Shown here in pieces: positions 1 to 7,291 of a stretch of 17,016 nt of DNA. Source of the DNA: a candidate division WWE3 bacterium. GTDB taxonomy: Bacteria; Patescibacteriota; WWE3; 2-01-FULL-39-13. The stretch lies in contig JALWZX010000045.1 of the NCBI GenBank assembly GCA_027002375.1, positions 1 to 17,016 on the forward strand, written 5' to 3'. Numbering within the stretch: the first letter of the stretch is position 1; each line of letters opens with the position of its first letter. The position numbers were made by a program, and so were the translations under genes. The notes under the pieces are model-generated. The model was not told the origin of the DNA. It made no database searches and saw nothing but the letters and a program-made list of their open reading frames with translations.

Positions 1-151
1 CATACTAAGTTCACTAAAATACTTATTTTTCATTATCTAGTAGAATAAAACAATTCTCTAGTACACATGAAATGTTTCTATATAATTAGAAACCACATTA
101 ATATGAGCTTTCAGCTCGTACAACATCAACAATTCTGCTAAAATATTAGTG
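1..151. other. Intergenic region upstream of the pilus genes
   Basis: No gene can be supported here: all three forward frames meet stops within the first 50 bases. It contains a short hairpin, GAGCT-ttc-AGCTC, at about 104-116 with no T-run after it, so it is not a convincing terminator. The only other signal is the pilN promoter at its right end. An upstream gene may lie outside the window. No pilM is visible, although pilM usually precedes pilN. Confidence 0.5.
136..144 (+). promoter_or_regulatory. Extended -10 promoter of the pilN operon
   Basis: TGCTAAAAT at 136-144 is an extended -10 element (TG-N-TAAAAT). Transcription would begin near 151, at or one base before the ATG at 152, so the message would be leaderless. 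No good -35 is seen at the usual distance, which extended -10 promoters tolerate. This placement favours ATG 152 over the GTG at 149. Confidence 0.5.
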
Positions 152-877
152 ATGCCCAAAGACAATTTAAATTCAAATGAGACAAAGCCTACTAAAAGAA
201 ACCATTTTCCCTCACTAGGTATAGATAAACTTAATCTAAGAACTAAATCTAGTACTAACAAAAAACAATCAGATAAACACATTAAGGACACTAACGTTAA
301 TGAAAGTATTAATAATGCCAAAAGTACTGATTTTAATTTCATACCTAAAGATGCTTACCAGAAAGCTAGTATGGCACAGCAAATATTTAGATTTTTAGCA
401 ACAAAAGGTAAAACGATTATCATATTTACAGAAGCTATCGTGTTAATGGTTTTTCTGTCACGTTTTAAGTTAGATAGGGAAATCGCAGATTTGAAAGAAA
501 GTATAGAAAATAAAAATGCCATTATAGAAAGTTCAAAAAGCGTAGAAAAAAGATTTAAAAAAATCCAAGCGAAATTGGTAGTGATTAAAACGATAATAGA
601 TAATCAAATTGATTGGGAAACAGAATTGGGAAACTTTGATAGCCAAGTTCCTAACGGAATGGTTCTTAATTCTATCGATTATGCAGATTCATCAATCACA
701 TTATCTGCTACAGTAGACTCAGCCGAAGCATTTGCTTCATTCATAGGAAACGTGGTGTCTAATCAAAATGTAAAATCCGTAACTTTGGTATCTAGTTCAT
801 ATAATACAGATTCAAAACAATATTCGTTTAAAATGAATATTGAAAGAGAACCAGTAAGAACTTCAAATGAAAGGTAA
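152..877 (+). CDS. pilN: PilN-like type IV pilus inner-membrane assembly protein
   Basis: This is a 241-residue bitopic membrane protein. It has a long polar N-terminus (about 75 residues), an INLLP-like motif (FNFIPKD), one membrane segment at about 88-104, a coiled-coil stretch at about 110-150, and a C-terminal alpha/beta domain. That architecture is the PilN family's. PilN pairs with PilO to connect the cytoplasmic PilM/ATPase side to the pilus machinery. The stop codon overlaps the following pilO start by 11 bases, so the two are co-transcribed and probably translationally coupled. The Asn/Lys/Ser-rich cytoplasmic tail is longer than usual for PilN, whose short INLLP tail binds PilM; no pilM is present in the window. 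The ATG at 152 was chosen over GTG 149 because of the adjacent -10 box. The family is assigned from architecture and position, not strong conserved residues. Confidence 0.7.
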   Translation: MPKDNLNSNETKPTKRNHFPSLGIDKLNLRTKSSTNKKQSDKHIKDTNVNESINNAKSTDFNFIPKDAYQKASMAQQIFRFLATKGKTIIIFTEAIVLMVFLSRFKLDREIADLKESIENKNAIIESSKSVEKRFKKIQAKLVVIKTIIDNQIDWETELGNFDSQVPNGMVLNSIDYADSSITLSATVDSAEAFASFIGNVVSNQNVKSVTLVSSSYNTDSKQYSFKMNIEREPVRTSNER

Positions 878-1496
878 ATCAAAAATTTTGTCAGATCCAA
901 GATTAAAAAGATATAGATACGATCAACGTAGCAAAGATTATTTTAATACTGTGTTAACTCTTTTCTTAGTAACAGTATTTACAATTTTTGCAATAAGACC
1001 TTCTATAACAACAGCATTCAAGCTAAAGAAAAGTATAAAAGAATATAATGAGATTGATCAAACCTTAGCCAAAAAGATAGTAACTCTTAAAAAAGTTCGA
1101 ACTGTATATAGAGACATTCGCCCAGACTTGAAATTGTTAGATTCTGCTATCCCAAGTGAAAAAAATGAAGGAGACATCTTAAAATATTTAAACCATTTGA
1201 GTGCAAAAAACCAAGTACAAACTTCTGTTGTACAATTCAAAAATGAGAATTCCACAACCAATACCGGCACAAAAGATGACAAGGATTTAAAAACATTAAA
1301 CATTGTGATGTCAGTTACTGGCGGATATCCCCAAATAAAATATTTTCTAAAAGACCTTAACAATACATTACGAATTATTGAAATAGAGAAGGTATCATTT
1401 AGACCGAGTTCACATGAAGGTATGCTTGGGCGTGTAGATGCAATTATACGCGCAAAAGCATACTATGAGGAAACCAATGATCTCAAAGGAAACTAG
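867..1496 (+). CDS. pilO: PilO-like type IV pilus inner-membrane assembly protein
   Basis: This 209-residue protein has a basic cytoplasmic N-terminus (about 25 residues), one membrane helix at about 28-45, a coiled coil at about 50-90 and a C-terminal ferredoxin-like alpha/beta fold. The stretch GGYPQIKYFLKDLNN is the typical PilO/GspM-like helix-strand region that mediates dimer contacts. In type IV pili PilO forms heterodimers with PilN in the inner membrane. It starts inside the last codons of pilN and has no Shine-Dalgarno sequence, so it is probably reached by coupling from pilN translation. Its length matches the family (about 200 residues). A small membrane protein gene begins within its 3' end. 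Confidence 0.75.
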   Translation: MKGKSKILSDPRLKRYRYDQRSKDYFNTVLTLFLVTVFTIFAIRPSITTAFKLKKSIKEYNEIDQTLAKKIVTLKKVRTVYRDIRPDLKLLDSAIPSEKNEGDILKYLNHLSAKNQVQTSVVQFKNENSTTNTGTKDDKDLKTLNIVMSVTGGYPQIKYFLKDLNNTLRIIEIEKVSFRPSSHEGMLGRVDAIIRAKAYYEETNDLKGN

Positions 1497-1677
1497 AAAC
1501 ATTTTAATACTAACACTTTTAACAGCCGTAATATGGATTTTGATAGAAATCTATCATATAAACAATAAAAGTAACGTACAACCAAATTATAGGTCTAATT
1601 TAACACCAATAAGCGCTGAAATTGATAGAGACACACTACAAAACTTACGAGAAAGAATGGATATAGAAAATCAATAA
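1477..1677 (+). CDS. Small membrane protein of the type IV pilus operon
   Basis: This 66-residue protein starts at the ATG overlapping the pilO end by 20 bases. The frame is open upstream to 1438, but the ATG at 1477 follows GAGG with 6 bases between, one of the few plausible ribosome binding sites in the window, so I start it there. It has a single hydrophobic helix at about residues 7-24 and a polar tail that ends in a helical, charged segment (about 45-66). I do not recognise a family. Its position after pilN-pilO is where pilP would lie, but there is no lipoprotein signal and it is much too short for PilP. It may be a small accessory subunit of the same inner-membrane platform (inference from context). 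Confidence 0.6.
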   Translation: MISKETRNILILTLLTAVIWILIEIYHINNKSNVQPNYRSNLTPISAEIDRDTLQNLRERMDIENQ

Positions 1678-1737
1678 TTTACTGTTAGTCACAACCGTAA
1701 AAGGTAAAACTATAACTTTATCATGACAACATAAGCC

Positions 1738-3354
1738 TTAAGCCACTGACTTTTTCAATTTCTTAAAAACATGTATAACCAATGTCAATTCTTCAATTTT
1801 AAGTAATTTAGATATATATATATATACTATGAATGCAAAAACAGAAACAACAGTTGTTAAAATAAGTAAATCAAGTGTCTTAGTCGTATTAAATACAAAT
1901 TCATCCATAGCTTTGAACGGTATGTAAAGAAATATACCCATTATAAAAGAAGATATAGCAATTCTATTAATTGGTTCAATAATATCTACCAATTTTACAT
2001 TTCCTAGGTGCCTAATTAAAAATACAAATAGAAAAAACATTTGTATGAAGCTCCCGATTAATGTCGCCAATGCTAAACTCCAAACCCACAAATGCAGATA
2101 TTTAACAAAAAACATGGCTAATGTAGCATTAATAGATAAAGATACGATTGCAATTATAACTGGTGTTTTAGTATTTCTAACCGCATAAAATGATCTTGAT
2201 AGAATAATTATTAAGGATTGAGCAATTAATGCAATACTATAAAATCCTAGAGTGTAAGCCGTCATAACTGTGGATTCCCAAGAATATTTTTCTGCGCCAA
2301 CCGCTAACCTTACTAAAGGTATTTTTAATACAAACATAACAATACTAACTGGCAATACAAAAAATGCTATTTGGTGCAATGTTTTTATTAACAACTTTTT
2401 GAATTCATCTATATCGCCTTTTATATAAGTTAACGACAATATTGGCAAAGCAGCTTGACCTATCGCCATTCCAAATATTCGTAATGGCACATTACTTATA
2501 TTTCCACCGAAAGTTAGAACAACATTAGCAGATGCTGATATGAAATAAGCCAAATTCGTGTATAGTGGAATCATGAATTTGTAAATTGCTTGACCCAAAA
2601 TGCGTGGTATTAATAAGCTGTAGAACTCTTTAAAATCCCTATCTTTAAAGTTTAATCTAAAAGAATATCTGTACCCAACTTTTCGAACAAATGGCAATTG
2701 AATTCCCATATGTAATAAAGACCCAAAAATCATACCATAAACTGGTGCATATATACCGAAAACCCTAACAAACATGACAATAAATATTATTTGCCCTATG
2801 TTATACATCACTGGTGCTATAGCTGGAATTATAAAATGTTTATTAGATTGTAATATGCTTGTAAAGAATGTACTTATAACAAAGATAACTTGAGCAATCA
2901 TCATTGTACGCATTAAGCTTGCCATAAGATGCATCTCACTTATTGTCAGACTAGTATTTCTAGCAAATACGTTTTTCACTAATGTATCGGCAGTAAAATA
3001 CACTATTACTACAAAAATCAGTACTAATACCAACGAAGTATTCAGTAAACTATTGGTAAGTTCAAAAGCCTTCTTTTCACTTTCATTTCTAACTTTTGTA
3101 TAAACAGGAATGAAAGCAGCCGCTAATGAACCTGAGACGATTAATGAAAAGACTAGGCTTGGAACATCGTCTGCGCCAAAAAATATACCGAGTTCAGAAG
3201 AATCTCCAAAATAACCTGACAGTATCCTATTTTTCACAAATCCCAAAAGTGCGGAGAGAGAATACACCGTAGCAATAACAAATGCAGCAGAAAGTATGGT
3301 ATCTTGCTTTGATCTAAAAACCCTAGAACTATTTTTTATAAATGATGAAAACAT
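1738..3354 (-). CDS. murJ: MurJ lipid II flippase (MviN family)
   Basis: This 538-residue polytopic membrane protein has about 13-14 hydrophobic helices, the MurJ/MviN length and topology. MurJ moves the undecaprenyl-linked peptidoglycan precursor lipid II across the cytoplasmic membrane. Family-like stretches are visible: an N-terminal LGFVKNRILSGYFG (like the conserved GfvRd..lA..FG), SGSLAAAFIPVYT after the second helix, and a helix-7 region with Leu-Ala-Tyr and GNISNVPLRIFGMAIGQAALP, matching the conserved LP-x-G-x-x-xG/A-x-A-xxP region. The frame extends to a TTG at 3360, but the ATG at 3354 is preferred because a -10 box ends 15 bases before it. The gene is monocistronic on the minus strand, convergent with the pilus operon and divergent from rpsT. 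A run of alternating TA lies in its 3' coding region near 1812-1826. A functional peptidoglycan pathway fits the LCP and sortase genes nearby. Confidence 0.9.
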   Translation of the reverse strand: MFSSFIKNSSRVFRSKQDTILSAAFVIATVYSLSALLGFVKNRILSGYFGDSSELGIFFGADDVPSLVFSLIVSGSLAAAFIPVYTKVRNESEKKAFELTNSLLNTSLVLVLIFVVIVYFTADTLVKNVFARNTSLTISEMHLMASLMRTMMIAQVIFVISTFFTSILQSNKHFIIPAIAPVMYNIGQIIFIVMFVRVFGIYAPVYGMIFGSLLHMGIQLPFVRKVGYRYSFRLNFKDRDFKEFYSLLIPRILGQAIYKFMIPLYTNLAYFISASANVVLTFGGNISNVPLRIFGMAIGQAALPILSLTYIKGDIDEFKKLLIKTLHQIAFFVLPVSIVMFVLKIPLVRLAVGAEKYSWESTVMTAYTLGFYSIALIAQSLIIILSRSFYAVRNTKTPVIIAIVSLSINATLAMFFVKYLHLWVWSLALATLIGSFIQMFFLFVFLIRHLGNVKLVDIIEPINRIAISSFIMGIFLYIPFKAMDEFVFNTTKTLDLLILTTVVSVFAFIVYIYISKLLKIEELTLVIHVFKKLKKSVA

Positions 3355-3369
3355 ACGCAACGCAATGTT

Positions 3370-3375
3370 ATCATA
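3370..3375 (-). promoter_or_regulatory. -10 box of murJ
   Basis: TATGAT on the minus strand, differing by one base from TATAAT. Transcription starting about 7 bases later would give a leader of under 10 bases before the ATG at 3354, close to leaderless. No Shine-Dalgarno lies between. The -35 region is not clear. Confidence 0.4.
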
Positions 3376-3485
3376 CCTATTAATAGACTAACAATAAGTA
3401 ACTCACCAACCAAATTGAGCAGAAAGTTCAACCGACCACAAAAGAATCATTAGTAAGTCAATCAAATTACTACCTATATAAATTA

Positions 3486-3514
3486 TTGTGTGCTATAAAA
3501 CTTTCTGCTACAAT
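3486..3514 (+). promoter_or_regulatory. rpsT promoter
   Basis: TTGTGT at 3486-3491, a 17-base spacer and TACAAT at 3509-3514, preceded by TG at 3506-3507 (extended -10). Transcription would start near 3521, four bases before the rpsT ATG. This is the best promoter in the window by spacing and supports a leaderless or nearly leaderless rpsT mRNA. Confidence 0.55.
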
Positions 3515-3524
3515 GCTCAATGTT

Positions 3525-3800
3525 ATGGCAAACACAAAACAGGCAAAAAAAATGATTAGAAAAATCAAAAGACGCACAAGTTACAACCGTTGGTGGAAAG
3601 GTAAAATTAAAAAATCCATTGATGATGTAAACACAATTCTATCGAACGCGAATCCCAATGTTAATGAATTGAATGAAAAAGTTGTAATTGCACAAAAGAC
3701 AATAGACAAAGCAGCAAAAAACAATGTAATACATAAGAATAAGGCTAATAGACTTAAGGCCAAACTGCTAAGATCAACAAATACTAAGACAACCAAATAG
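3525..3800 (+). CDS. rpsT: Small-subunit ribosomal protein S20
   Basis: This 91-residue, very basic, all-helical protein beginning MANTKQAKKMIRKIKRR is the S20 family, which binds 16S rRNA in the small subunit. The typical N-terminal block of Lys/Arg, the SxxNRWWKGKIKK helix and the C-terminal Ala-Ala-xx-x-V-I-HKNKA-x-RLK-x-L signature are all present. The open frame extends 13 codons further upstream, but those codons carry the promoter, and S20 proteins normally begin Met-Ala-Asn, so the start is set at 3525. S20 is usually 85-95 residues, so it is full length. It is divergent from murJ and is followed after 85 bases by the cohesin-like gene, which has its own -10 box. Confidence 0.95.
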   Translation: MANTKQAKKMIRKIKRRTSYNRWWKGKIKKSIDDVNTILSNANPNVNELNEKVVIAQKTIDKAAKNNVIHKNKANRLKAKLLRSTNTKTTK

Positions 3801-3873
3801 TGATTCCTTAAAAATTTTGTGATATACTATTTGTAATTGTAAACATGCAATAGAAGTAATTTTGATTTTATAG

Positions 3874-3879
3874 TAAAAT
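3874..3879 (+). promoter_or_regulatory. -10 box of the cohesin-like gene
   Basis: TAAAAT six bases before the ATG at 3886, so the transcript would start at or next to the start codon. A second possible -10, ATACTAT near 3824-3830, lies further upstream and could give a longer leader. No convincing -35 is seen for either. Confidence 0.35.
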
Positions 3880-3885
3880 AATATT

Positions 3886-4560
3886 ATGAATATAAACCTG
3901 CCAAAAAAATTAAAAAACTATTTCCCGTATTTGATAGTTTCTCTTGTAGCATTTTTGACATTAATGTTGCCTTCAGTGGCATTAGCGGCATCGGCCTACA
4001 TTACACCTGCAACAGGTCTTATTACAAAAAAGAATTTTAAGGTAAGTGTTTACGTCGAATCAACTACGTCTGAACCAGAGATTGCTTCCGCAAATTTAAA
4101 AATAACTTATCCGTCTACACTCAATGTAGTATCAATTTCAGAGGGCGACTTCGACAGTTATCTAGAAAAGAAAAATGATGCGGCATTACATCAAATATCA
4201 ATAAATGCGATCAACAACGCGGGATCCTATAAATCAGGAAAAGTAAAAGTTGCTTCAATAAATTTCGACACAAGTGCAACAAGTGGCGATGTACAATTAA
4301 CAATAGATTCATCAAGTAGTATCGCTGGTGCAAATGGTGAACAGCTATTAACGGAAACAATAAATGGGGTGTATACACTTCAAATTCAAGAAGAAACACC
4401 ACCAACTACTACCCCACCTGCTACTACCACACCTTCAGCTGGGCAAAAAGGTGGAGTACCTGAAACTGGTGATAATAATTTAATTATGTATTCAATTTTA
4501 TCAGCAGCTTTAGTAGGACTTGGTTTAGTGATATTTACTAATCCATTTCAAAAAAGCTAA
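3886..4560 (+). CDS. Secreted cohesin-like protein with VPETG sortase anchor
   Basis: This 224-residue exported protein has a signal peptide at residues 1-34 (basic start, hydrophobic core, VALA before the likely cleavage). A beta-rich domain at about 36-168 resembles cohesin/carbohydrate-binding-like Ig folds: a YITPATGLITKKNFKVSVYV start, an A-N-LKITYPSTLNVVSIS strand pair, then G-KVKVASINFDT, and a Gly-Ala-Asn-Gly loop before the final strand. A Pro/Thr linker follows at about 169-185, then a sorting signal: VPETG at 191-195, a hydrophobic helix, and a short polar tail. The VPETG variant of LPXTG implies anchoring by the sortase encoded at 8531-9463. The next gene, six bases downstream, ends in a dockerin-like loop, so the pair may bind each other outside the cell. 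Cohesin is inferred from fold-level pattern; another Ig-like domain is possible. Confidence 0.7.
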   Translation: MNINLPKKLKNYFPYLIVSLVAFLTLMLPSVALAASAYITPATGLITKKNFKVSVYVESTTSEPEIASANLKITYPSTLNVVSISEGDFDSYLEKKNDAALHQISINAINNAGSYKSGKVKVASINFDTSATSGDVQLTIDSSSSIAGANGEQLLTETINGVYTLQIQEETPPTTTPPATTTPSAGQKGGVPETGDNNLIMYSILSAALVGLGLVIFTNPFQKS

Positions 4561-4566
4561 TATATT

Positions 4567-5433
4567 ATGAACTCTGTACAAGGTTACAAAGGGTTTATAA
4601 CTTTCGCATTATTAGTGACTTTTAGTTTTGGGTTACTGATAGGTTATCAGTACATAATAAATAAGCCAACTCAGACACATTCAAATGCTGGGGTACAGGC
4701 AAATATCCCAACAGATGTGTACACTACAAAAGTAACAGATTCTTCTGCTACAGTCAGTTGGAATACTAAATTCCCGGACACAAATACTGTTTATTATAGT
4801 GATAACGAACAAAACTGTCTAAACAAGGTAGAAGCGTGCAAAACTTACAAAGAAACAACAATAAATCCAACACACACTGTAACATTAAACGATTTATCAC
4901 CAGCTACCATTTACTACTATAGAATTGAAACAAATACTGGAATATATCCGTCTGATACGACATACTCGTTCAAAACAAATGAAATGAATGAGAATAGCAA
5001 CAAGGATAAAATAGATAAAAAGTCTAACGCACAAGATAATAACAACAATATTACAAAGGACGATAGTTTAAATACTGACAATAATACAGAAACTAAAGAC
5101 AATGCTACTAATGAAAAAAATACTAATACTGAAAACAACATCAACGATTCACAAGATCAGAGTGCTGACGATTTTGATGGAATACAACCTACTCAAAATA
5201 CACAAAGTGAGTCTAAAAACGCAGATCAATCAGTTAATCAATCAGATGACTACGATGGATTTGAGACAAGCTCACCAGTATTAGGTGTTGGAACGGTTAA
5301 CATTGACGAAATCGTTCAAGATGAATTTAAAACAGCAATGAAATATAACGATAGTAACTACGATTTTAACCATGACGGAATCGTTGACGACCTTGATTAC
5401 CCATTATTCATATACTTCGTAACAAGTGAATAA
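4567..5433 (+). CDS. Secreted FN3-domain protein with a C-terminal dockerin-like calcium loop
   Basis: This 288-residue protein has an N-terminal membrane segment at about 9-30 (signal anchor or uncleaved signal peptide). An FN3-like domain follows at about 48-138 (SSATVSWNT, then THTVTLNDLSPATIYYYRI, the usual L-x-P-x-T-x-Y-Y-Y-R ending). A low-complexity Asn/Asp/Thr/Lys/Gln linker spans about 139-235. The C-terminus carries one EF/F-hand-type loop: Asp266, Asn268, Asp270, Gly271, Asp274 and Asp277 match the dockerin pattern D-x-N-x-D-G-x-V-D-x-x-D. Classical type I dockerins have two such loops and only one is present here. Two similar acidic patches (DDFDGIQ, DDYDGFE) occur in the linker. 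It is six bases downstream of the cohesin-like gene with no Shine-Dalgarno, so the two are surely one operon. It has no catalytic domain, so it looks like an adaptor or binding protein. Confidence 0.65.
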   Translation: MNSVQGYKGFITFALLVTFSFGLLIGYQYIINKPTQTHSNAGVQANIPTDVYTTKVTDSSATVSWNTKFPDTNTVYYSDNEQNCLNKVEACKTYKETTINPTHTVTLNDLSPATIYYYRIETNTGIYPSDTTYSFKTNEMNENSNKDKIDKKSNAQDNNNNITKDDSLNTDNNTETKDNATNEKNTNTENNINDSQDQSADDFDGIQPTQNTQSESKNADQSVNQSDDYDGFETSSPVLGVGTVNIDEIVQDEFKTAMKYNDSNYDFNHDGIVDDLDYPLFIYFVTSE

Positions 5434-5611
5434 ATAGCACACACATGCCTTTTGAATGGTATAGCTTTCTTGTAAACCAATATTAAACATTCCAACATTA
5501 AGGATTACGGATTCTAACGATATCAATAGAGACTCACCACCAATTACATGGGTATACTAGAACGCAAAAGATTTCATAATGTAGACTAGGTACGTCTTAC
5601 CAATTTACCAA
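5434..5611. other. Intergenic region between convergent genes
   Basis: 178 bases between two stop codons facing each other. I see no open frame, RNA gene or clear intrinsic terminator; the best dyad, GTAGAC/GTCTTAC near 5581-5600, is imperfect and lacks a T-run. ACCAATTTACCAATT at 5600-5614 is a short direct repeat at the end of the PKD gene. Confidence 0.4.
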
Positions 5612-7279
5612 TTAAAAGATCTTTCTGGTTAGAATTAATGCACCAGAAGCGATTAGTCCAACACTTACCAATATATATAATCTGGTCTGCTCTATTCCAG
5701 TCTTAGGAACAATTGGTTTCTCTTTTTCAGTTGTGGTAGTGGTTGTTGTTGTGACGATACAGTCGCTATTCGTTTTACACTCATTTTCGCCTTTACCGTA
5801 CACCTCTACACATGCCTGATTCTTGCAAATCAATCTAGTCTCTTTCTTACAATCTGCATCCGACTTACATGAATTTTCCCCATCACCTTCTACCTCAACA
5901 CATGCTTCATCTTTACATACTAAGTGCGTCTTTTTTTCTTCTGGGACACTACAATCAGTATCAGTACTGCATGTATTTTGTTTATCACCATCTAATTTTG
6001 TACACGATTCATCTACGCATGCTAGATAATAACAATCTGTGTCTTTTGAACATTCGTCTGTTCCTTCTCCGTCAACTTGAACACAAGCCTGCGTCTTACA
6101 AACTAAATGCTTCGCATCTGTTGGCTTACAATCGGTATCTGATTTACAAGCATCTTCGCCCTTGCCATCTATCTTTTGACATGCCTCGTCTACACATGCA
6201 TATCTAAAACAGTCACCATTAGTTGTACAATCATCTTTTCCGGCACCTGGAACCTTAACACAGGCCTGAGTCTTGCAAACCAAATGACTTTCTTCTACAG
6301 GTTCCTTTGTTACCTCTATTGTTTTAACACAATTTTGAACTTCGCTCGATTGTTTTCCATTAGATATTATATACAGTTTGGCAGTATATTTTGAGGCTTT
6401 GGTATATGTATGCTCTATTGTATCTTTGGCTGAAGTGATTTCTTGCCCATCACCAAACACGTATTTATATGTTAACGGATCTGTGCCGGTACCCTTTGCT
6501 GTAAACGTAACTTTTAATGGTTCAGTACCGACCTGCGGGTTAGCAGTTAACGACACGCAAACAGGTCTCACTTGTTCTTTTACTACACTAACATTAGTCT
6601 GACACGTATCAGATATAGTTTCTCCACTAGAGTCAGTAGATGTTACAAGCAATTTAGCGGTATAAACGCCAACCTCATTATATTTATGCTTAATATTTGT
6701 AGGATCGTCGGTTTCAAGTTTATCAGTTCCGTCGCCGAAATCTAAAGTATACGACACTTCGTTTTGACTTTGTGCGCTACCATTAAATATCACTTCTAAT
6801 GGTGGTAATCCTTCATTAGGTGTAGCAACCAAATTTTCACATTTAAAGCATTCAACATATTCACCAACTTCCGAACATGATAATTCGCCTTCTTTTTCTG
6901 TCTCGGAACATGTATTGTCTACACATGACAAGTATTTATCATTCTTTATTTCGATTACATCAGTCAAACATACACCAGCCTCAGATTTTCCGGGAACTGT
7001 TGGGGCAACACTATCATTGCTACTAGTCTTAAACACTGTATACACAACAATAGCTCCCATAACGACGGTCACAATTAATATTAAAACAGGAATAAAGATT
7101 GTCTTAGAAAATCTTTTTTTATGCCCATTTGTAGAATTCCCTACATGACTTAAAGCGCTCTTTTCTTGAGAATACTTTACTTTATTATTCACCACATCGT
7201 TAGGTATTTGTGTTTTATTAACACCTGTTGCTGATACTTGGTTTTTGCTTATGTTAGTATTAGTACTATCAGGTTTCAT
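5612..7279 (-). CDS. PKD and Cys-repeat surface protein with VPKTG sortase anchor
   Basis: This 555-residue surface protein has a polar cytoplasmic N-terminus (about 60 residues) and a membrane segment at about 62-85. A Cys-containing spacer with a degenerate copy of the repeat follows, then two PKD-like Ig domains at about 150-233 and 241-323, each with a DFGDGT / VFGDGQ core and a YT-x-KLxV/I ending. Six tandem Cys repeats fill about 332-507. The protein ends in a Thr-rich linker and a sorting signal, with VPKTG at 524-528, a hydrophobic helix and a basic end. About 33 cysteines all lie outside the membrane, which implies oxidative folding or metal binding. It is the last gene of the long minus-strand run, 12 bases after its upstream neighbour, with TAATTTATA before its start. 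It is a likely substrate of the sortase two genes upstream. PKD and Cys repeats suggest adhesion or ligand binding; no enzyme motif is visible. Confidence 0.75.
   Translation of the reverse strand: MKPDSTNTNISKNQVSATGVNKTQIPNDVVNNKVKYSQEKSALSHVGNSTNGHKKRFSKTIFIPVLILIVTVVMGAIVVYTVFKTSSNDSVAPTVPGKSEAGVCLTDVIEIKNDKYLSCVDNTCSETEKEGELSCSEVGEYVECFKCENLVATPNEGLPPLEVIFNGSAQSQNEVSYTLDFGDGTDKLETDDPTNIKHKYNEVGVYTAKLLVTSTDSSGETISDTCQTNVSVVKEQVRPVCVSLTANPQVGTEPLKVTFTAKGTGTDPLTYKYVFGDGQEITSAKDTIEHTYTKASKYTAKLYIISNGKQSSEVQNCVKTIEVTKEPVEESHLVCKTQACVKVPGAGKDDCTTNGDCFRYACVDEACQKIDGKGEDACKSDTDCKPTDAKHLVCKTQACVQVDGEGTDECSKDTDCYYLACVDESCTKLDGDKQNTCSTDTDCSVPEEKKTHLVCKDEACVEVEGDGENSCKSDADCKKETRLICKNQACVEVYGKGENECKTNSDCIVTTTTTTTTEKEKPIVPKTGIEQTRLYILVSVGLIASGALILTRKIF
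5759..6286 (-). repeat. Six tandem Cys-rich repeats within the PKD surface protein
   Basis: Six units of about 26 residues plus variable linkers, each with four cysteines in the pattern C-x4-C-x10-C-x5-C and ending in an acidic Asp-Cys. Units 1, 3 and 5 start His-Leu-Val-Cys-Lys, units 2 and 4 start with Ala-Cys-Val-Asp-Glu, and unit 6 is intermediate. The alternation suggests growth by duplication of a two-unit block. A degenerate seventh copy lies before the first PKD domain. Confidence 0.85.
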
Positions 7280-7291
7280 AATGCTTATAAA

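Noticed and set aside
104..116. Hairpin GAGCT-ttc-AGCTC as a terminator
   Set aside because: Stem of only five pairs and no T-run on either side.
149..151. GTG as the pilN start
   Set aside because: The ATG directly after it is a better codon and fits the expected transcription start at about 151.
58..342. Minus-strand open frame of about 94 codons across the pilN start
   Set aside because: It is antisense to the PilN-like gene, Leu/Val-rich as expected from reverse reading of Asn/Lys/Ser-rich codons, and has no start signal or recognisable domain.
1805..1830. Alternating TA run as a microsatellite or phase-variable tract
   Set aside because: It lies in the murJ 3' coding region, encodes Tyr-Ile-Tyr-Ile within a membrane helix, and is short; codon preference explains it.
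4211..5284. Open frames on both strands within the cohesin and FN3 genes
   Set aside because: Shadows of low-complexity Asn/Thr/Asp coding; the genes in the other frames have signal peptides, domains and good junctions.
5823..6602. Plus-strand frames rich in Cys, Thr and His across the PKD gene
   Set aside because: They mirror the Cys repeats of the minus-strand gene and have no start or operon context.
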